Source: Qipengyuania vulgaris
Lineage (GTDB): Bacteria > Pseudomonadota > Alphaproteobacteria > Sphingomonadales > Sphingomonadaceae
Length of the DNA: 64,000 nucleotides
Assembly (NCBI RefSeq): GCF_009827325.1
Contig: NZ_WTYC01000001.1
Location: 186,001-250,000, forward strand
Reading direction: 5' to 3'
A model generated the notes under the pieces. That model saw only the letters and a program-made list of their open reading frames with translations, had not been told where the DNA came from and did no database searches. Numbering within the stretch: position 1 is the stretch's first letter; each line of letters starts with the position of its first letter. Shown one piece after another: positions 16,564 through 24,932 of this stretch. The translations under genes were made by a program, and so were the position numbers.

Positions 16564-17877
16564 TCAGTCGACCAGTATCAGCGCCGGGGTTTCCAGCAGC
16601 TTCTTCAAGGCCTGGATGAAGCTTGCCGCATCGAACCCATCGACAACGCGGTGATCGCAGCTGATCGATATGTTCATCAGCTTGCGCTTCTCGACCCGCT
16701 CCGTTCCATCGCTGCCTGTCACATACATCGGGCGTTCGATGATGCGGTTCGGGCCGATGATGGCCACTTCGGGACGGTTGATGACTGGCGTGGTCGCTAC
16801 GCCGCCCAGCGGCCCGAGCGAGGTCACGGTCAGCGTGCCGCCTTCCATGTCTTCTTTCTTCGCAGTGCCGTTGCGCGCGGCATCGGCGAGACGCGAAATC
16901 TCGTTGGCGAGCTGCCACAGGTTCCGGGAGTGCGCATTCTTGATGACCGGTACCATCAGCCCGGCATCGGTCTGCGCCGCCATACCCAGATTTACCGCAC
17001 CGTGGCGTGTCACCACGCCGCCTTCATCATCGTAGCGGGCGTTGATCATCGGGAATTCGGGCAGCGTCTTGCAGATCGCCGTGATCAGCATCGGCAATAT
17101 GGTGAGCTTGGGCTTGTCGCCGCGGCTGTCGTTGAGCTGGGCGCGCAGCAATTCCAGGTCGGTGACGTCGCATTCCTCGACATAGGTGAAATGCGGGATA
17201 TTGCGCTTCGAAGCGGCCATGTTTTCGGCGATGCGGCGGCGCATCCCGATGACTTTCCGCTCCTCGTCCCCGCGCGTTTTCGCGGCCGGCGCGTACCCCG
17301 AATTGTAGGACAGGAACTGGTCGAGATCGCCGTGGCGGATGCGGCCTTCTTCGGACGGCTTGACCTGGCCGAGATCGACGCCGAGTTCCTTCGCACGCTT
17401 GCGCACGGCCGGGCTGGCAAGAACCTTGGCGGCAGCGGCCGGTGCCGGTTCGGGTGCCGGGGCCGGTGCGGGCGCAGGCGGCGGAGCGGGATCGGCCGCC
17501 ATCGCATCGTCGGCATCGCTGGCGTCTGAATTCTCGACTTCGAGACGTTCTTCGACTTCCTTGTCCTTCGGGGAAGGGGCAGGCGCCGCTTCGGTTGCGG
17601 CCTCGTTCTCTTCGATGACCTCGTCGGGCACTTCGCCTTCGACCTCGATCACCACCAGCATCGAGCCGATCGAGACCATGTCGCCTTCTTCGCCGGCCAC
17701 TTCGAGGATCTTTCCGGTGACCGGACTTTCCATCGGCACGGTGGCCTTGTCGGTCATCATGTCGACGAATTCCTCGTCCTCCTGGACGATGTCGCCGACT
17801 TTCTTGTGCCACTGGACGATTTCCGCCTCGGCAATGCCTTCGCCGATATCGGGCATGTTGAATGTGAACTTGGCCAT
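16564..17877 (-). CDS. Branched-chain-type 2-oxoacid dehydrogenase E2 (dihydrolipoyl acyltransferase)
   Basis: 437 aa from MAKFTFNMPDIGEGIAEAEI at 17877. The N-terminal lipoyl domain carries the lipoyl Lys in MMTDKATVPM (about residue 44). An acidic and Pro/Ala-rich linker follows (about 85-140), then the peripheral E3/E1-binding domain (about 150-190: ASPAVRKRAKELGVDL) and the catalytic domain with HRVVDGFDAA near the C-terminus (active His). It takes the acyl group from E1 to CoA. DIGEGIAEAEIVQW resembles branched-chain (BCKDH) E2 rather than pyruvate E2. Last gene of E1alpha - E1beta - E2; no E3 gene is in the window. Confidence 0.92.
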   Translation of the reverse strand: MAKFTFNMPDIGEGIAEAEIVQWHKKVGDIVQEDEEFVDMMTDKATVPMESPVTGKILEVAGEEGDMVSIGSMLVVIEVEGEVPDEVIEENEAATEAAPAPSPKDKEVEERLEVENSDASDADDAMAADPAPPPAPAPAPAPEPAPAAAAKVLASPAVRKRAKELGVDLGQVKPSEEGRIRHGDLDQFLSYNSGYAPAAKTRGDEERKVIGMRRRIAENMAASKRNIPHFTYVEECDVTDLELLRAQLNDSRGDKPKLTILPMLITAICKTLPEFPMINARYDDEGGVVTRHGAVNLGMAAQTDAGLMVPVIKNAHSRNLWQLANEISRLADAARNGTAKKEDMEGGTLTVTSLGPLGGVATTPVINRPEVAIIGPNRIIERPMYVTGSDGTERVEKRKLMNISISCDHRVVDGFDAASFIQALKKLLETPALILVD

Positions 17878-17882
17878 TGCGG

Positions 17883-18944
17883 TTACTCGCTCAGAATCTT
17901 GTCGAGGGCCTCGCCGATGCGGATCGGGCCCGGGAAATACGCCCACTCGAGGCTGTGGGGATAGGGCGTGTCGAAGCCGGTCACGCGCAGGACCGGGGCT
18001 TCGAGATGATAGAAGCAGCGTTCGGTCACCAGCGCGGAAAGCTCCGCACCGAAACCGGCGGTCCGGGTCGCTTCATGGACGATCAGGCAACGACCGGTCT
18101 TCCTGACCGATTCTTCGATCGTCTCGATATCGACCGGCACGATGGTGCGCAGGTCGACGATGTCGGCCTCCACGCCCTTTTCGCGGCAGATCGCTTCGAC
18201 CACGTGGACCATGGTGCCATAGGCGAGGATGGTAAGCTCCTCGCCCTTCGTGGCGTAGCGCGCCTTGCCGAGCGGGATGTTGTAATAGCCTTCGGGCACG
18301 ATGCTGGCCTCGAAGCGCTTCCACGGTTCGACCGGCTTGTCGTAATATCCCGAGAACGGGCCGTTGTAGATGCGCTTGGGCTCGAAGAAGATGACCGGGT
18401 CGTTATCCTCGATCGCACTGATCAGCAGGCCCTTGGCGTCATAGGGGGTGGCCGGGATGACCGTCTTCAGGCCGGAAACATGGGCGAAGATCGCCTCGGG
18501 GCTCTGGCTGTGCGTCTGGCCGCCGAAGATGCCGCCACCAAAGGGGCTACGCACGGTGATGGGCGCAGTGAATTCGGCCGCAGACCGATAGCGCAGGCGA
18601 GCCGCCTCCGAAATCAGCTGGTCGAGACCTGGATAGATATAATCGGCGAACTGGATTTCCGGCACCGGGCGCAGGCCGTATGCCCCCATCCCCACTGCCG
18701 CAGCGATAATGCCGCATTCGGAAATCGGCGTGTCGAAAACGCGGGTCTTGCCGTATTTTTCCTGCAGGCCCGCCGTGCACCGGAAGACGCCGCCGAAATA
18801 GCCCACGTCCTCGCCCATGATGACAGTGTTCGGATCCCGTTCCATCATCACATCAAGCGCTTCATTGACAGCCTCGATCATGTTCAGTCGGCGGTCTGTC
18901 TGGCCCTCGGTGGCGGGTGCGTCCTTGGTCTTGGTGTCGCTCAT
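17883..18944 (-). CDS. 2-oxoacid dehydrogenase E1 component, beta subunit
   Basis: 353 aa from MSDTKTKDAPATEG at 18944, whose ATG overlaps the E1alpha stop (ATGA). Family motifs: MIEAVNEALDVMMERDPNTVIMGEDVGYFGG (split over residues 24-54), PISECGIIAAAVGMGAYGLRPV and the transketolase C-terminal VVHEATRTAGFGAEL. With the alpha subunit it decarboxylates branched-chain 2-oxoacids on thiamine diphosphate. The stop is 5 bp before the E2 start. The frame is open much further upstream inside E1alpha, but only this start matches the family. Confidence 0.92.
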   Translation of the reverse strand: MSDTKTKDAPATEGQTDRRLNMIEAVNEALDVMMERDPNTVIMGEDVGYFGGVFRCTAGLQEKYGKTRVFDTPISECGIIAAAVGMGAYGLRPVPEIQFADYIYPGLDQLISEAARLRYRSAAEFTAPITVRSPFGGGIFGGQTHSQSPEAIFAHVSGLKTVIPATPYDAKGLLISAIEDNDPVIFFEPKRIYNGPFSGYYDKPVEPWKRFEASIVPEGYYNIPLGKARYATKGEELTILAYGTMVHVVEAICREKGVEADIVDLRTIVPVDIETIEESVRKTGRCLIVHEATRTAGFGAELSALVTERCFYHLEAPVLRVTGFDTPYPHSLEWAYFPGPIRIGEALDKILSE

Positions 18945-20245
18945 GCCTCGGGCAACCCTTCTGGGAATTTGGTTTTGCGCTCGTGAATTGCCTGCTCGCT
19001 CTGCTCCTTGAGGTGCCACGGCAGCTCTTCGAAAACGTCTTCGAACATCGTGCGGAACGGGTGGTGGAGACCATGCCCCAAGATGCCGTTGGCCTCGGCC
19101 TCCTTGGTGGTCTTCTTGACGTGTTCCGCCGCCTCCAGATCCATCTTTTCTTGCCTCTCCTCGTCCCATTCACCGAGTTCGATGAGATGGTTCTTGAGAC
19201 GCATGACCGGATCGCCGAGCGGCCATTCTTCCCGCTCCTGCGCGCTGCGATACCCGCTCGGATCGTCGGAGGTAGAGTGCCCTTCGGCGCGGTAGGAGAA
19301 GAACTCGATCAGGGTCGGCCCGGCATTGGCACGGGCGCGATTGGCAGCCCACTGCTCCGCCGCATAACAGGCCAGCGGATCGTTGCCGTCCACCCTCAGC
19401 GAAGCAATGCCATAGCCCACGCCCCGGGCAGCAAAGGTTGCGCGTTCGGCCCCGGCAAAACCGCTGAAGCTGGAAATCGCCCACTGGTTGTTGACGACGT
19501 TGAGGATGACGGGCGCATTGTAAACGGCGGCAAACAGACAGGCGGAATGGAAGTCACCTTCTGCCGTGCTGCCCTCGCCCACCCAGGTCGCTGCGATCCG
19601 GCTGTCGCCCTTGATCGCCGACGCCATCGCCCAGCCGACCGCCTGCGGGGTCTGCGTGGCTAGGTTGCCCGAGATGGTGAAGAAGCTGTGCTCCTTGCTG
19701 GAGTACATGATCGGCAGTTGGCGGCCCTTCAGCTTGTCACCCTTGTTCGAGTAGATCTGGTTGATCATCTCGATAATAGGGTAGCCGCGCTGGATCAGAA
19801 TGCCCTGCTGGCGATAGCTGGGAAAGACCATATCGTCCGCCGCAAGCGCCATGGAGGCGGACACGCTGGTCGCCTCTTCCCCCGTGCACTTCATGTAGAA
19901 GCTGGTCTTGCCCTGACGCTGACCACGGAACATCCGCTCGTCGAAGGCCCGCGTCATGGCCATGTGGGCGAGCATTTTTCGCAGGGTTTCGGGGTCCAGC
20001 TTCGGATCCCAAGGACCGTGAGCTTTGTTGTCCTCACCCAATACTCGGATCAGCCCTTGGGCGAAGTCCAGCATATCCTTTGGATCTGTAGTCTCGTCGG
20101 GACGCGGCTGTGCGCCGGCCTCGGGGACTTGGATATGCGAGAAATCGACCGCATCGCCAGGTCGGAACTTGGGTTCGGGTACGTGGAGCGAAAGCCGTGG
20201 GCGGTTATCGCCGGCTTTCGCAGTACCTTGAGGCCTATCGGCCAT
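18941..20245 (-). CDS. 2-oxoacid dehydrogenase E1 component, alpha subunit (branched-chain type)
   Basis: 434 aa from ATG 20245, preceded by GGGAG; an earlier in-frame TTG is less likely. The thiamine diphosphate motif GEGSTAEGDFHSACLF ... NNQWAISS (GDG-type to NN) is near residue 210-250, and GHSTSDDPSGYRS holds the phosphorylation-loop-like region of E1alpha. The long N-terminal extension (LHVPEPKFRPGDAVDFS) is typical of BCKDH alpha subunits in bacteria. It starts the three-gene operon for valine, leucine and isoleucine catabolism and synthesis of branched acyl-CoA. A promoter lies 40 bp upstream. Confidence 0.92.
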   Translation of the reverse strand: MADRPQGTAKAGDNRPRLSLHVPEPKFRPGDAVDFSHIQVPEAGAQPRPDETTDPKDMLDFAQGLIRVLGEDNKAHGPWDPKLDPETLRKMLAHMAMTRAFDERMFRGQRQGKTSFYMKCTGEEATSVSASMALAADDMVFPSYRQQGILIQRGYPIIEMINQIYSNKGDKLKGRQLPIMYSSKEHSFFTISGNLATQTPQAVGWAMASAIKGDSRIAATWVGEGSTAEGDFHSACLFAAVYNAPVILNVVNNQWAISSFSGFAGAERATFAARGVGYGIASLRVDGNDPLACYAAEQWAANRARANAGPTLIEFFSYRAEGHSTSDDPSGYRSAQEREEWPLGDPVMRLKNHLIELGEWDEERQEKMDLEAAEHVKKTTKEAEANGILGHGLHHPFRTMFEDVFEELPWHLKEQSEQAIHERKTKFPEGLPEA

Positions 20246-20283
20246 AGAATCGTCTCCCAGACGCAATCTTACGCTTGCGCGTT

Positions 20284-20312
20284 ATTTTATTTCGCGCGGG
20301 GGAAACGGTCAA
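20284..20312 (-). promoter_or_regulatory. Promoter of the 2-oxoacid dehydrogenase operon
   Basis: Minus strand: TTGACC (20307-20312) and TAAAAT (20284-20289), spacer 17 bp. The start of transcription would be near 20277, giving a leader of about 32 nt before the ATG at 20245. Confidence 0.6.
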
Positions 20313-20335
20313 GTGTAGCTTGGCCACGCTTCCGT

Positions 20336-21277
20336 TCACACCGCGACGGGGGCCTTGATCGGCCCGTGCGGCGTGTAGTCGTGAACCGCGAAATCCTCAA
20401 TCCGATAGTCGAAGATAGTCGGCGGACGCCGCACGATTTCAAGCCGCGGCAGTCCTTGAGGTTCCCGCGACAATTGCTCCGTCACCAGATCTTCGTGATT
20501 GAGATAAAGGTGTGTATCGCCACCCATCCATACAAATTCGCCCGGTTCCATGCCTGCCTGCTGGGCAAACATCCGCAACAAGAGTGCGCCAGACCAAAGA
20601 TTGAACGGCAACCCCAGGGCCACATCGCAACTTCGCTGGTAAAGAATTCCGTTGAGGCGCGGCTCACCGTCAATTCCAGTCGAGACGTGATACTGATAAG
20701 TCTTGTGGCAGGGGGGGAGCGCCATTTGCGGAACCTCGGCAACATTCCATCCTTCGATGATGTGCCTCCGGCTCCCGGGATCCTCGCGTAGAGATCGAAC
20801 CACCTCTGCAATCTGGTTGATGCCCCGCCCTTTGCGGAACAGCCCGCCCTTCACCGGCTGGTATGTCGGCCAGTCAACCCATTGTTTGCCGTAGACTGGG
20901 CCGAGATCGCCCCATTGTTCTGCGAAGTCGGGATCATCGGCAATGCGCTGCACGAACGTTTCCAGTTCGACATCATCGCCCGTTTGCTCGACGTAGCGCG
21001 CGTGCGGCCATTCGTTCCATATCTTGACGCCCTGCAGCACGAGCGGCCTTATGTTGGTGTTACCGGTGAGGAACCAAAGCAGCTCGCGTGTCGCAGTTTT
21101 CCAATAGACGCGCTTGGTCGTAACCAAGGGCATCGCTCCGTCCGACAGGTCGAACCGCAGTGTCGCGCCGAAGATCGAACGCGTGCCGACGCCGGTCCGG
21201 TCACTCCGCTCGTCACCTTCGAACCAGATCAGGCGCATGAGGTCGAGATATTGTTGTTCGAAATGGGTGTCGGGCAC
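20336..21277 (-). CDS. thyA: Thymidylate synthase
   Basis: 313 aa, GTG start. It makes dTMP from dUMP with methylene-THF. Signatures: RTGVGTRSIFG near residue 27, TKRVYWKTATRELLWFLTG, catalytic Cys in ALPPCHKTYQYHV, QRSCDVALGLPFN and HLYLNHEDLVTEQL. The protein is about 50 residues longer than E. coli ThyA because of an insert around 90-140, a normal variant. It is upstream of the 2-oxoacid dehydrogenase operon but that operon has its own promoter. dTMP synthesis links to folate cyclo-ligase at 13 kb only by pathway. Confidence 0.95.
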   Translation of the reverse strand: MPDTHFEQQYLDLMRLIWFEGDERSDRTGVGTRSIFGATLRFDLSDGAMPLVTTKRVYWKTATRELLWFLTGNTNIRPLVLQGVKIWNEWPHARYVEQTGDDVELETFVQRIADDPDFAEQWGDLGPVYGKQWVDWPTYQPVKGGLFRKGRGINQIAEVVRSLREDPGSRRHIIEGWNVAEVPQMALPPCHKTYQYHVSTGIDGEPRLNGILYQRSCDVALGLPFNLWSGALLLRMFAQQAGMEPGEFVWMGGDTHLYLNHEDLVTEQLSREPQGLPRLEIVRRPPTIFDYRIEDFAVHDYTPHGPIKAPVAV

Positions 21278-21338
21278 GGGTAATCGATACTCTTGTGGTG
21301 GGCACGGACGCTAGGGATAAAATAAGGCAAAAGCGCGC

Positions 21339-21367
21339 TTGCGCCAGTTGCAATCCACACCTATAGG
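21339..21367 (+). promoter_or_regulatory. Sigma70 promoter of tRNA-Pro
   Basis: TTGCGC (21339-21344) and TATAGG (21362-21367) with a 17-bp spacer, 50 bp upstream of the tRNA 5' end. Confidence 0.55.
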
Positions 21368-21417
21368 CCGCGCCTGCTTCGCACCCGCCGCCCAGAATGG
21401 CTGCGGGCCGATCCGGT

Positions 21418-21494
21418 CGGGGAGTAGCTCAGCCTGGTAGAGCACTGTCTTCGGGAGGCAGGGGCCGGAGGTTCGAATCCTCTCTCCCCGACCA
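21418..21494 (+). tRNA. tRNA-Pro (anticodon CGG), integration site of island 1
   Basis: 77 nt, acceptor CGGGGAG pairs with CTCCCCG, then A and CCA. The D-arm reads GTAGCTCAGCCTGGTAGAGC; the anticodon stem CTGTC/GGCAG encloses TTCGGGA (anticodon CGG). The T-arm has GGTTCGAATCC. Its last 18 bases plus 5 downstream bases recur at 29313-29335, so the island keeps the tRNA intact at its left end. Confidence 0.95.
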
Positions 21495-21499
21495 ATTTT
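21477..21499. repeat. attL of island 1
   Basis: Left copy of the 23-bp direct repeat; it contains the tRNA-Pro T-arm 3' half, acceptor stem and CCA, and then ATTTT. It is followed by G here and by C at the right copy, which sets the limit of identity. Confidence 0.88.
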
Positions 21500-21546
21500 G
21501 CTTTTTGCTGCTTTTTCAAAGCTTTGCCGCGCCAAATCTGCTTGGC

Positions 21547-21566
21547 TTTATACATTTTTTTATACA
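21547..21566. repeat. Paired TTTATACA repeats, candidate integrase arm site (left)
   Basis: TTTATACA occurs at 21547-21554 and again at 21559-21566, same orientation, 12 bp start to start. The space 21495-21798 holds no gene apart from these repeats and the attachment site. A matching pair lies at the other end of the island. Confidence 0.5.
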
Positions 21567-21798
21567 GACAATGACCGGCGAGGAAAACCGATTTCCCGTT
21601 GGTAACCTGCAACGCCCGCCCTCAATACCATCGGGCAACGCCCCCTATTTCGCATGGCCTAGCGCAACGACACTCGTGGCGAACAGCTTGAGGTAAAAAA
21701 GAGCGCAAGTTCATGCCGATTTGGGGGGAATGTATCGCCTGAACCTTTTCACATTCGAACAGCGCTTGTAGCCTCTTTGCAAAGCAAGGAGTCTATTT

Positions 21799-22770
21799 GT
21801 GGCAATATCCCGCCATCAGCGAAATGTTCTATTTTTTGATTTGATGGTCACGCGCCGTGCCAAGCATGCTCCGTATCCTGATATCAAGCGTCTTGCAGAT
21901 CTTTGGATCGATGCTGCGCAGAATCCCTCATTCCCTGTGAAAGCATTCGAAAAAGGAACTGTCACTTATCTCGTCAAAGACGCTGAAATCGATGTCGCGA
22001 AGGAAACGGTGACCCTGCTGATTGAGGCTTCTAATAAGAATGCTCCAAACGCTAGTTATCTTGATCACGATAAACGGTCGAAGCGAGACTTTCTCAAGAG
22101 AGACCCTGAAGGTAGTGGCCATTCCGCCCATTTAGTCGTGTCATTGAAGCAACAGGGCGGCCAGCCGCATACCTATCTTGCTTTGCTAGAAGATGTTCCC
22201 ATGATGCCAATTCACCGAGTAAAGTCGGTGCTAAATTTCATCATAAGTCAATTGTGTAAGGCTGATCCCTCCAAGTTCGAATTCACGCCGCCGGGGGGAA
22301 GCAAGGTCGCCAAACCTTATATCCCTCGAATCGAATTCGGCGGCCATGTGTCGGATCGGTTCCAAACGGATATCGAGACCGCAAAGATACATGCTATTCG
22401 GCTTCTCGCTCCGGCAAGCAATCAGACACTCGGCCAAGGGGGACATTTGGCCTATGGCGAGCATGAGCTAGAGATCAAAGTCAAAAATCGTCCGGTGAAA
22501 GGGCAGACTTGGACGACTCTGAGAGGCGCATTTACAGCAAACAAATCGAAGTTTCCGGAAGCTCGGATATCATTCCAGCCGGAGGATGGCGGCAAAAGCA
22601 CCAGTGTGCGGGTCGATACCGCAACTGGACAGATCATCGGGAAAGACTATGTGCGCTTTCTGAAGTTTGGCTCAATCACTCCTCCGCTTGATTCAACAGC
22701 ATTAGATAAAATTGCGCAGGGGTTCGCAAACCGAGTCAAAACGGTGGTGGAGAAGGAAAGGAAGCCTTGA
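21799..22770 (+). CDS. Unrecognised soluble protein, first gene of a coupled pair
   Basis: 323 aa, GTG start with AAGGAG eight bases upstream. No signal peptide, membrane segment or known catalytic motif was recognised. The protein alternates beta-strand-like (VLFFDLMV, ETVTLLIEAS, HTYLALLEDVPMM) and charged helical regions. Two parts stand out: SNKNAPNASYLDHDKRSKRD near 77-95, and a C-terminal basic segment (LEIKVKNRPVKGQTW) that could bind nucleic acid or protein. Its stop overlaps the TTG start of the next gene, which encodes a four-helix membrane protein. A soluble sensor plus small membrane effector, at an island edge, recalls abortive-infection pairs such as RexAB, but I see no homology. 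Confidence 0.75.
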   Translation: MAISRHQRNVLFFDLMVTRRAKHAPYPDIKRLADLWIDAAQNPSFPVKAFEKGTVTYLVKDAEIDVAKETVTLLIEASNKNAPNASYLDHDKRSKRDFLKRDPEGSGHSAHLVVSLKQQGGQPHTYLALLEDVPMMPIHRVKSVLNFIISQLCKADPSKFEFTPPGGSKVAKPYIPRIEFGGHVSDRFQTDIETAKIHAIRLLAPASNQTLGQGGHLAYGEHELEIKVKNRPVKGQTWTTLRGAFTANKSKFPEARISFQPEDGGKSTSVRVDTATGQIIGKDYVRFLKFGSITPPLDSTALDKIAQGFANRVKTVVEKERKP

Positions 22771-23351
22771 GCTTTCGCTATCAGTTGTCGCGGCCTCTAG
22801 CGTATTGGTCGGTGGAAGCACCGAGTATACCGTTCTATCGCCTATGGGGGCCAGCCGGACTAACATTAATTATCTCTGTGCTGCTACTCGTTTTACCAGT
22901 GGGAATTGACATCGTCGGTGATCGATCGCTCGTCTCATTCCTAAGCCAACTTTTCGCTATCCTTCCCGGCTTCTATATCGCTTCGCTCGCGGCTGTTGTC
23001 GCCTTTCAGGGAGGCGACTTGGACAAGGAGATGCCTGACGCCACCGCGTCGATTACCGCTAACGGTGACACCTCGGATGTCGAGATAACACTTCGTGTCT
23101 TTCTCTGTTATCTCTTTGCCTACCTGACTGTCCTCGCGTTCGTCGGATTTTTCACCTGCATGGCAGGGGCGCTAGCGGCCCCGTCGTTCAATATGATTCT
23201 GGCTGACAGCGAGGTGGCGAATTGGGTGCGACCGCTTTTAGCGTCCATCTATGTCGCGTTTTTAATATTCATAACGGCAAGTTTGGTGTTGTGCACTATA
23301 CAGGGACTGTATTTCTTAGCTGAGAGAGTTCACCAAACTCTTGTCGAGTGA
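22767..23351 (+). CDS. Four-helix membrane protein, second gene of the coupled pair
   Basis: 194 aa, TTG start within TTGA overlapping the upstream stop, with a purine-rich AAGGAAAGGAAG before it. Predicted membrane helices at about 29-50, 57-79, 111-136 and 157-183; helices 2 and 3 are separated by an acidic hydrophilic loop (QGGDLDKEMPDATAS, about 81-108). No catalytic motif. Because translation is coupled to the 323-aa gene, the two probably work as a complex, perhaps a gated pore or membrane disruptor. It is convergent with the serine recombinase, whose stop is 4 bp away. Confidence 0.75.
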   Translation: MSFRYQLSRPLAYWSVEAPSIPFYRLWGPAGLTLIISVLLLVLPVGIDIVGDRSLVSFLSQLFAILPGFYIASLAAVVAFQGGDLDKEMPDATASITANGDTSDVEITLRVFLCYLFAYLTVLAFVGFFTCMAGALAAPSFNMILADSEVANWVRPLLASIYVAFLIFITASLVLCTIQGLYFLAERVHQTLVE

Positions 23352-23354
23352 TTA

Positions 23355-23933
23355 TCACTCCTTTGAACAATAGCGCTTCACTGTCGCTAGAGACACACCA
23401 AAATGTTCCGCAGTTTGCGCAATGCTCGCTGCTTTTTCCCTGCGCCAGCTTGCCACCGCAGAAGCATCAGCGGCGAATGGACGACCTAGGCTAGCTTTGC
23501 CTCTGTGGGTCTTCCCATTTGCGGCAAGCGAAGCTCTCGCTGCCGCTCTGCCTGCATCACAGCGTTCTTTGATGCGCTGCCGTTCCATATCGGCAATCTG
23601 AGCAAGCACGGCCACAACAAGCTCACCGACGCCTTTCGCAATTGGGCCTAAGCCTTGCACATCAATGATTACGCCCTTGCCGATAAGATCGCGAACTACG
23701 CTTTGAACGTCGAGTGCATCGCGACCTAAGCGGTCAATGGCAGTCACACAAACGGTGTCGCCGTCCCGCACATAGGAAAGAAGCTCTGAGAATCCTGGCC
23801 TATCTACGGCTCTAACCGAACCAGAGACGCCTTCGTCAGCAAACTCCTTATCGAAGCTTCCCCCAAGAGCCTTTCGCTGACTCTCAGTTGACTGACCTTC
23901 GGTGGACACTCGGTAATATGCAATGCGGCTCAT
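23355..23933 (-). CDS. Serine recombinase (resolvase/invertase family)
   Basis: 192 aa. The catalytic domain begins MSRIAYYRVSTEGQ with the nucleophile Ser of YRVST, and has CVTAIDRLGRDALDV (catalytic Arg pair) and the linker helix VAVLAQIADMERQRIKERC. The C-terminal helix-turn-helix (SIAQTAEHFGVSLATVKRYC) binds DNA. ATG at 23933 is preceded by GGAG. It resembles Tn3-type resolvases and Hin/Gin invertases. Within an island that has its own tyrosine integrase, it may be a remnant of another element or act on a local site; inverted repeats lie beyond the next gene. Confidence 0.9.
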   Translation of the reverse strand: MSRIAYYRVSTEGQSTESQRKALGGSFDKEFADEGVSGSVRAVDRPGFSELLSYVRDGDTVCVTAIDRLGRDALDVQSVVRDLIGKGVIIDVQGLGPIAKGVGELVVAVLAQIADMERQRIKERCDAGRAAARASLAANGKTHRGKASLGRPFAADASAVASWRREKAASIAQTAEHFGVSLATVKRYCSKE

Positions 23934-24071
23934 ATCTAAACTCCGACTCGCTCACAAGTTAGAGGTATTTTATGAGCCTAGATCACAAAAGAGTCCAGTT
24001 ATCTTGTGCGCTAGTTTTTCACTTAGTTTCGGGTAGGAGTTTAAGTTACAAGTTTTGAGCATAGTTATGGA

Positions 24072-24716
24072 TTAGAAACCAAGCCCTCGCCTGATTGCTT
24101 CAATGTCGAGAGGTCCGCTCAATTCGCGTCTGTGAAAATTGATTCCCGTATAAAGCCATTTGCGCGGTGCATCTTCGATAATGGCTTCCGCGATTTCTTC
24201 ATCCGTGCGGTTGCGGAAAGCATGGAGCGCGATTTCCATCACTGCGACATTCTTTTGCCGTGCCCGCTCCATGATGGAAGCAGACGACTTCTTTTTCAGC
24301 TTCGAGACTATAGCGAGTTCTTGGAGTGGTTGACCGGTGACCTTGTGTATTGGAAAGTCACGGTATCCTTCCGCTACCACCGAATGGATCGACTGAACCT
24401 TCACTGTGCGATCCAGTTCGGGAAGCGTTATCGCCCCCGCATCTTCTAAGACCCTATGGATGAAGCGTAGCGCAGTTGCCTTCGTGGCTGCTGCACAAGT
24501 GCCTGATTGATTGTTCGCATGTGCGAAGTGCCATGAAAGTTCATCGCCTTGTTTTGCGACTAATGCTGCTGCGCACTCGCAACGCAAACCTTGTGAAGCG
24601 CCACGTTGAGCTTTGACGATGCTAATAATTTCGCCGTGCGTATCGATACCTTCCACAATCATGGCTTCGCCATCGTGGCCGATACGGTATCCTAGCGAGT
24701 TACGGTGAACATCCAC
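24072..24716 (-). CDS. CoiA-like zinc-motif protein
   Basis: 214 aa, GTG start. The N-terminal half has a pattern like competence protein CoiA: LRCECAAALVAKQG, then SWHFAHANN and GTCAAATKATALRFIHRVL. Spacing Cys-x-Cys, His-x2-His and Cys fits a small zinc-binding unit, and CoiA homologues join it to a PD-(D/E)xK-type nuclease. Here a candidate nuclease core (TLPELD ... RDFPIHKV ... LQELAIVSKLKKK) is only loosely similar and could be degenerate. Role unknown: perhaps DNA processing on entry of foreign DNA. Upstream is a long gene-free stretch with hairpins. Confidence 0.55.
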   Translation of the reverse strand: MDVHRNSLGYRIGHDGEAMIVEGIDTHGEIISIVKAQRGASQGLRCECAAALVAKQGDELSWHFAHANNQSGTCAAATKATALRFIHRVLEDAGAITLPELDRTVKVQSIHSVVAEGYRDFPIHKVTGQPLQELAIVSKLKKKSSASIMERARQKNVAVMEIALHAFRNRTDEEIAEAIIEDAPRKWLYTGINFHRRELSGPLDIEAIRRGLGF

Positions 24717-24772
24717 GGCAATTGCTCAGTTCATGTTGCTAAGAGCACCCTGGTAAGGCAGATAGAAGAACA

Positions 24773-24932
24773 GGGGACGGTTACCGGTCACATTCGACTT
24801 CTAGCTATGACAACTAGAAGGGCTGCTACACCGACCAGCAACGGTCCCCCCATTCTTTGGTTTGGACCCAAAGAATGTTGTATTCTATTCTTCTAGCACC
24901 AGACGCGGATACTGGGGCGAAAAGTTCTCCCC
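24773..24932. other. Cluster of inverted repeats in a 595-bp gene-free stretch
   Basis: The space 24717-25311 has no convincing gene. It holds three stem-loops in a row. (1) 24773-24789 pairs with 24833-24849: 14 of 17 positions, including GGGGAC/GTCCCC and GGTC/GACC; inside its loop is a perfect 7-bp stem CTTCTAG/CTAGAAG (24798-24820). (2) A perfect 10-bp stem CATTCTTTGG/CCAAAGAATG with 7-nt loop (24851-24877), followed by a T-rich tail. (3) 24914-24932, GGGGCGAA/TTCTCCCC with one mismatch. Candidate structured RNA, recombinase site or transposon remnant. Confidence 0.5.
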
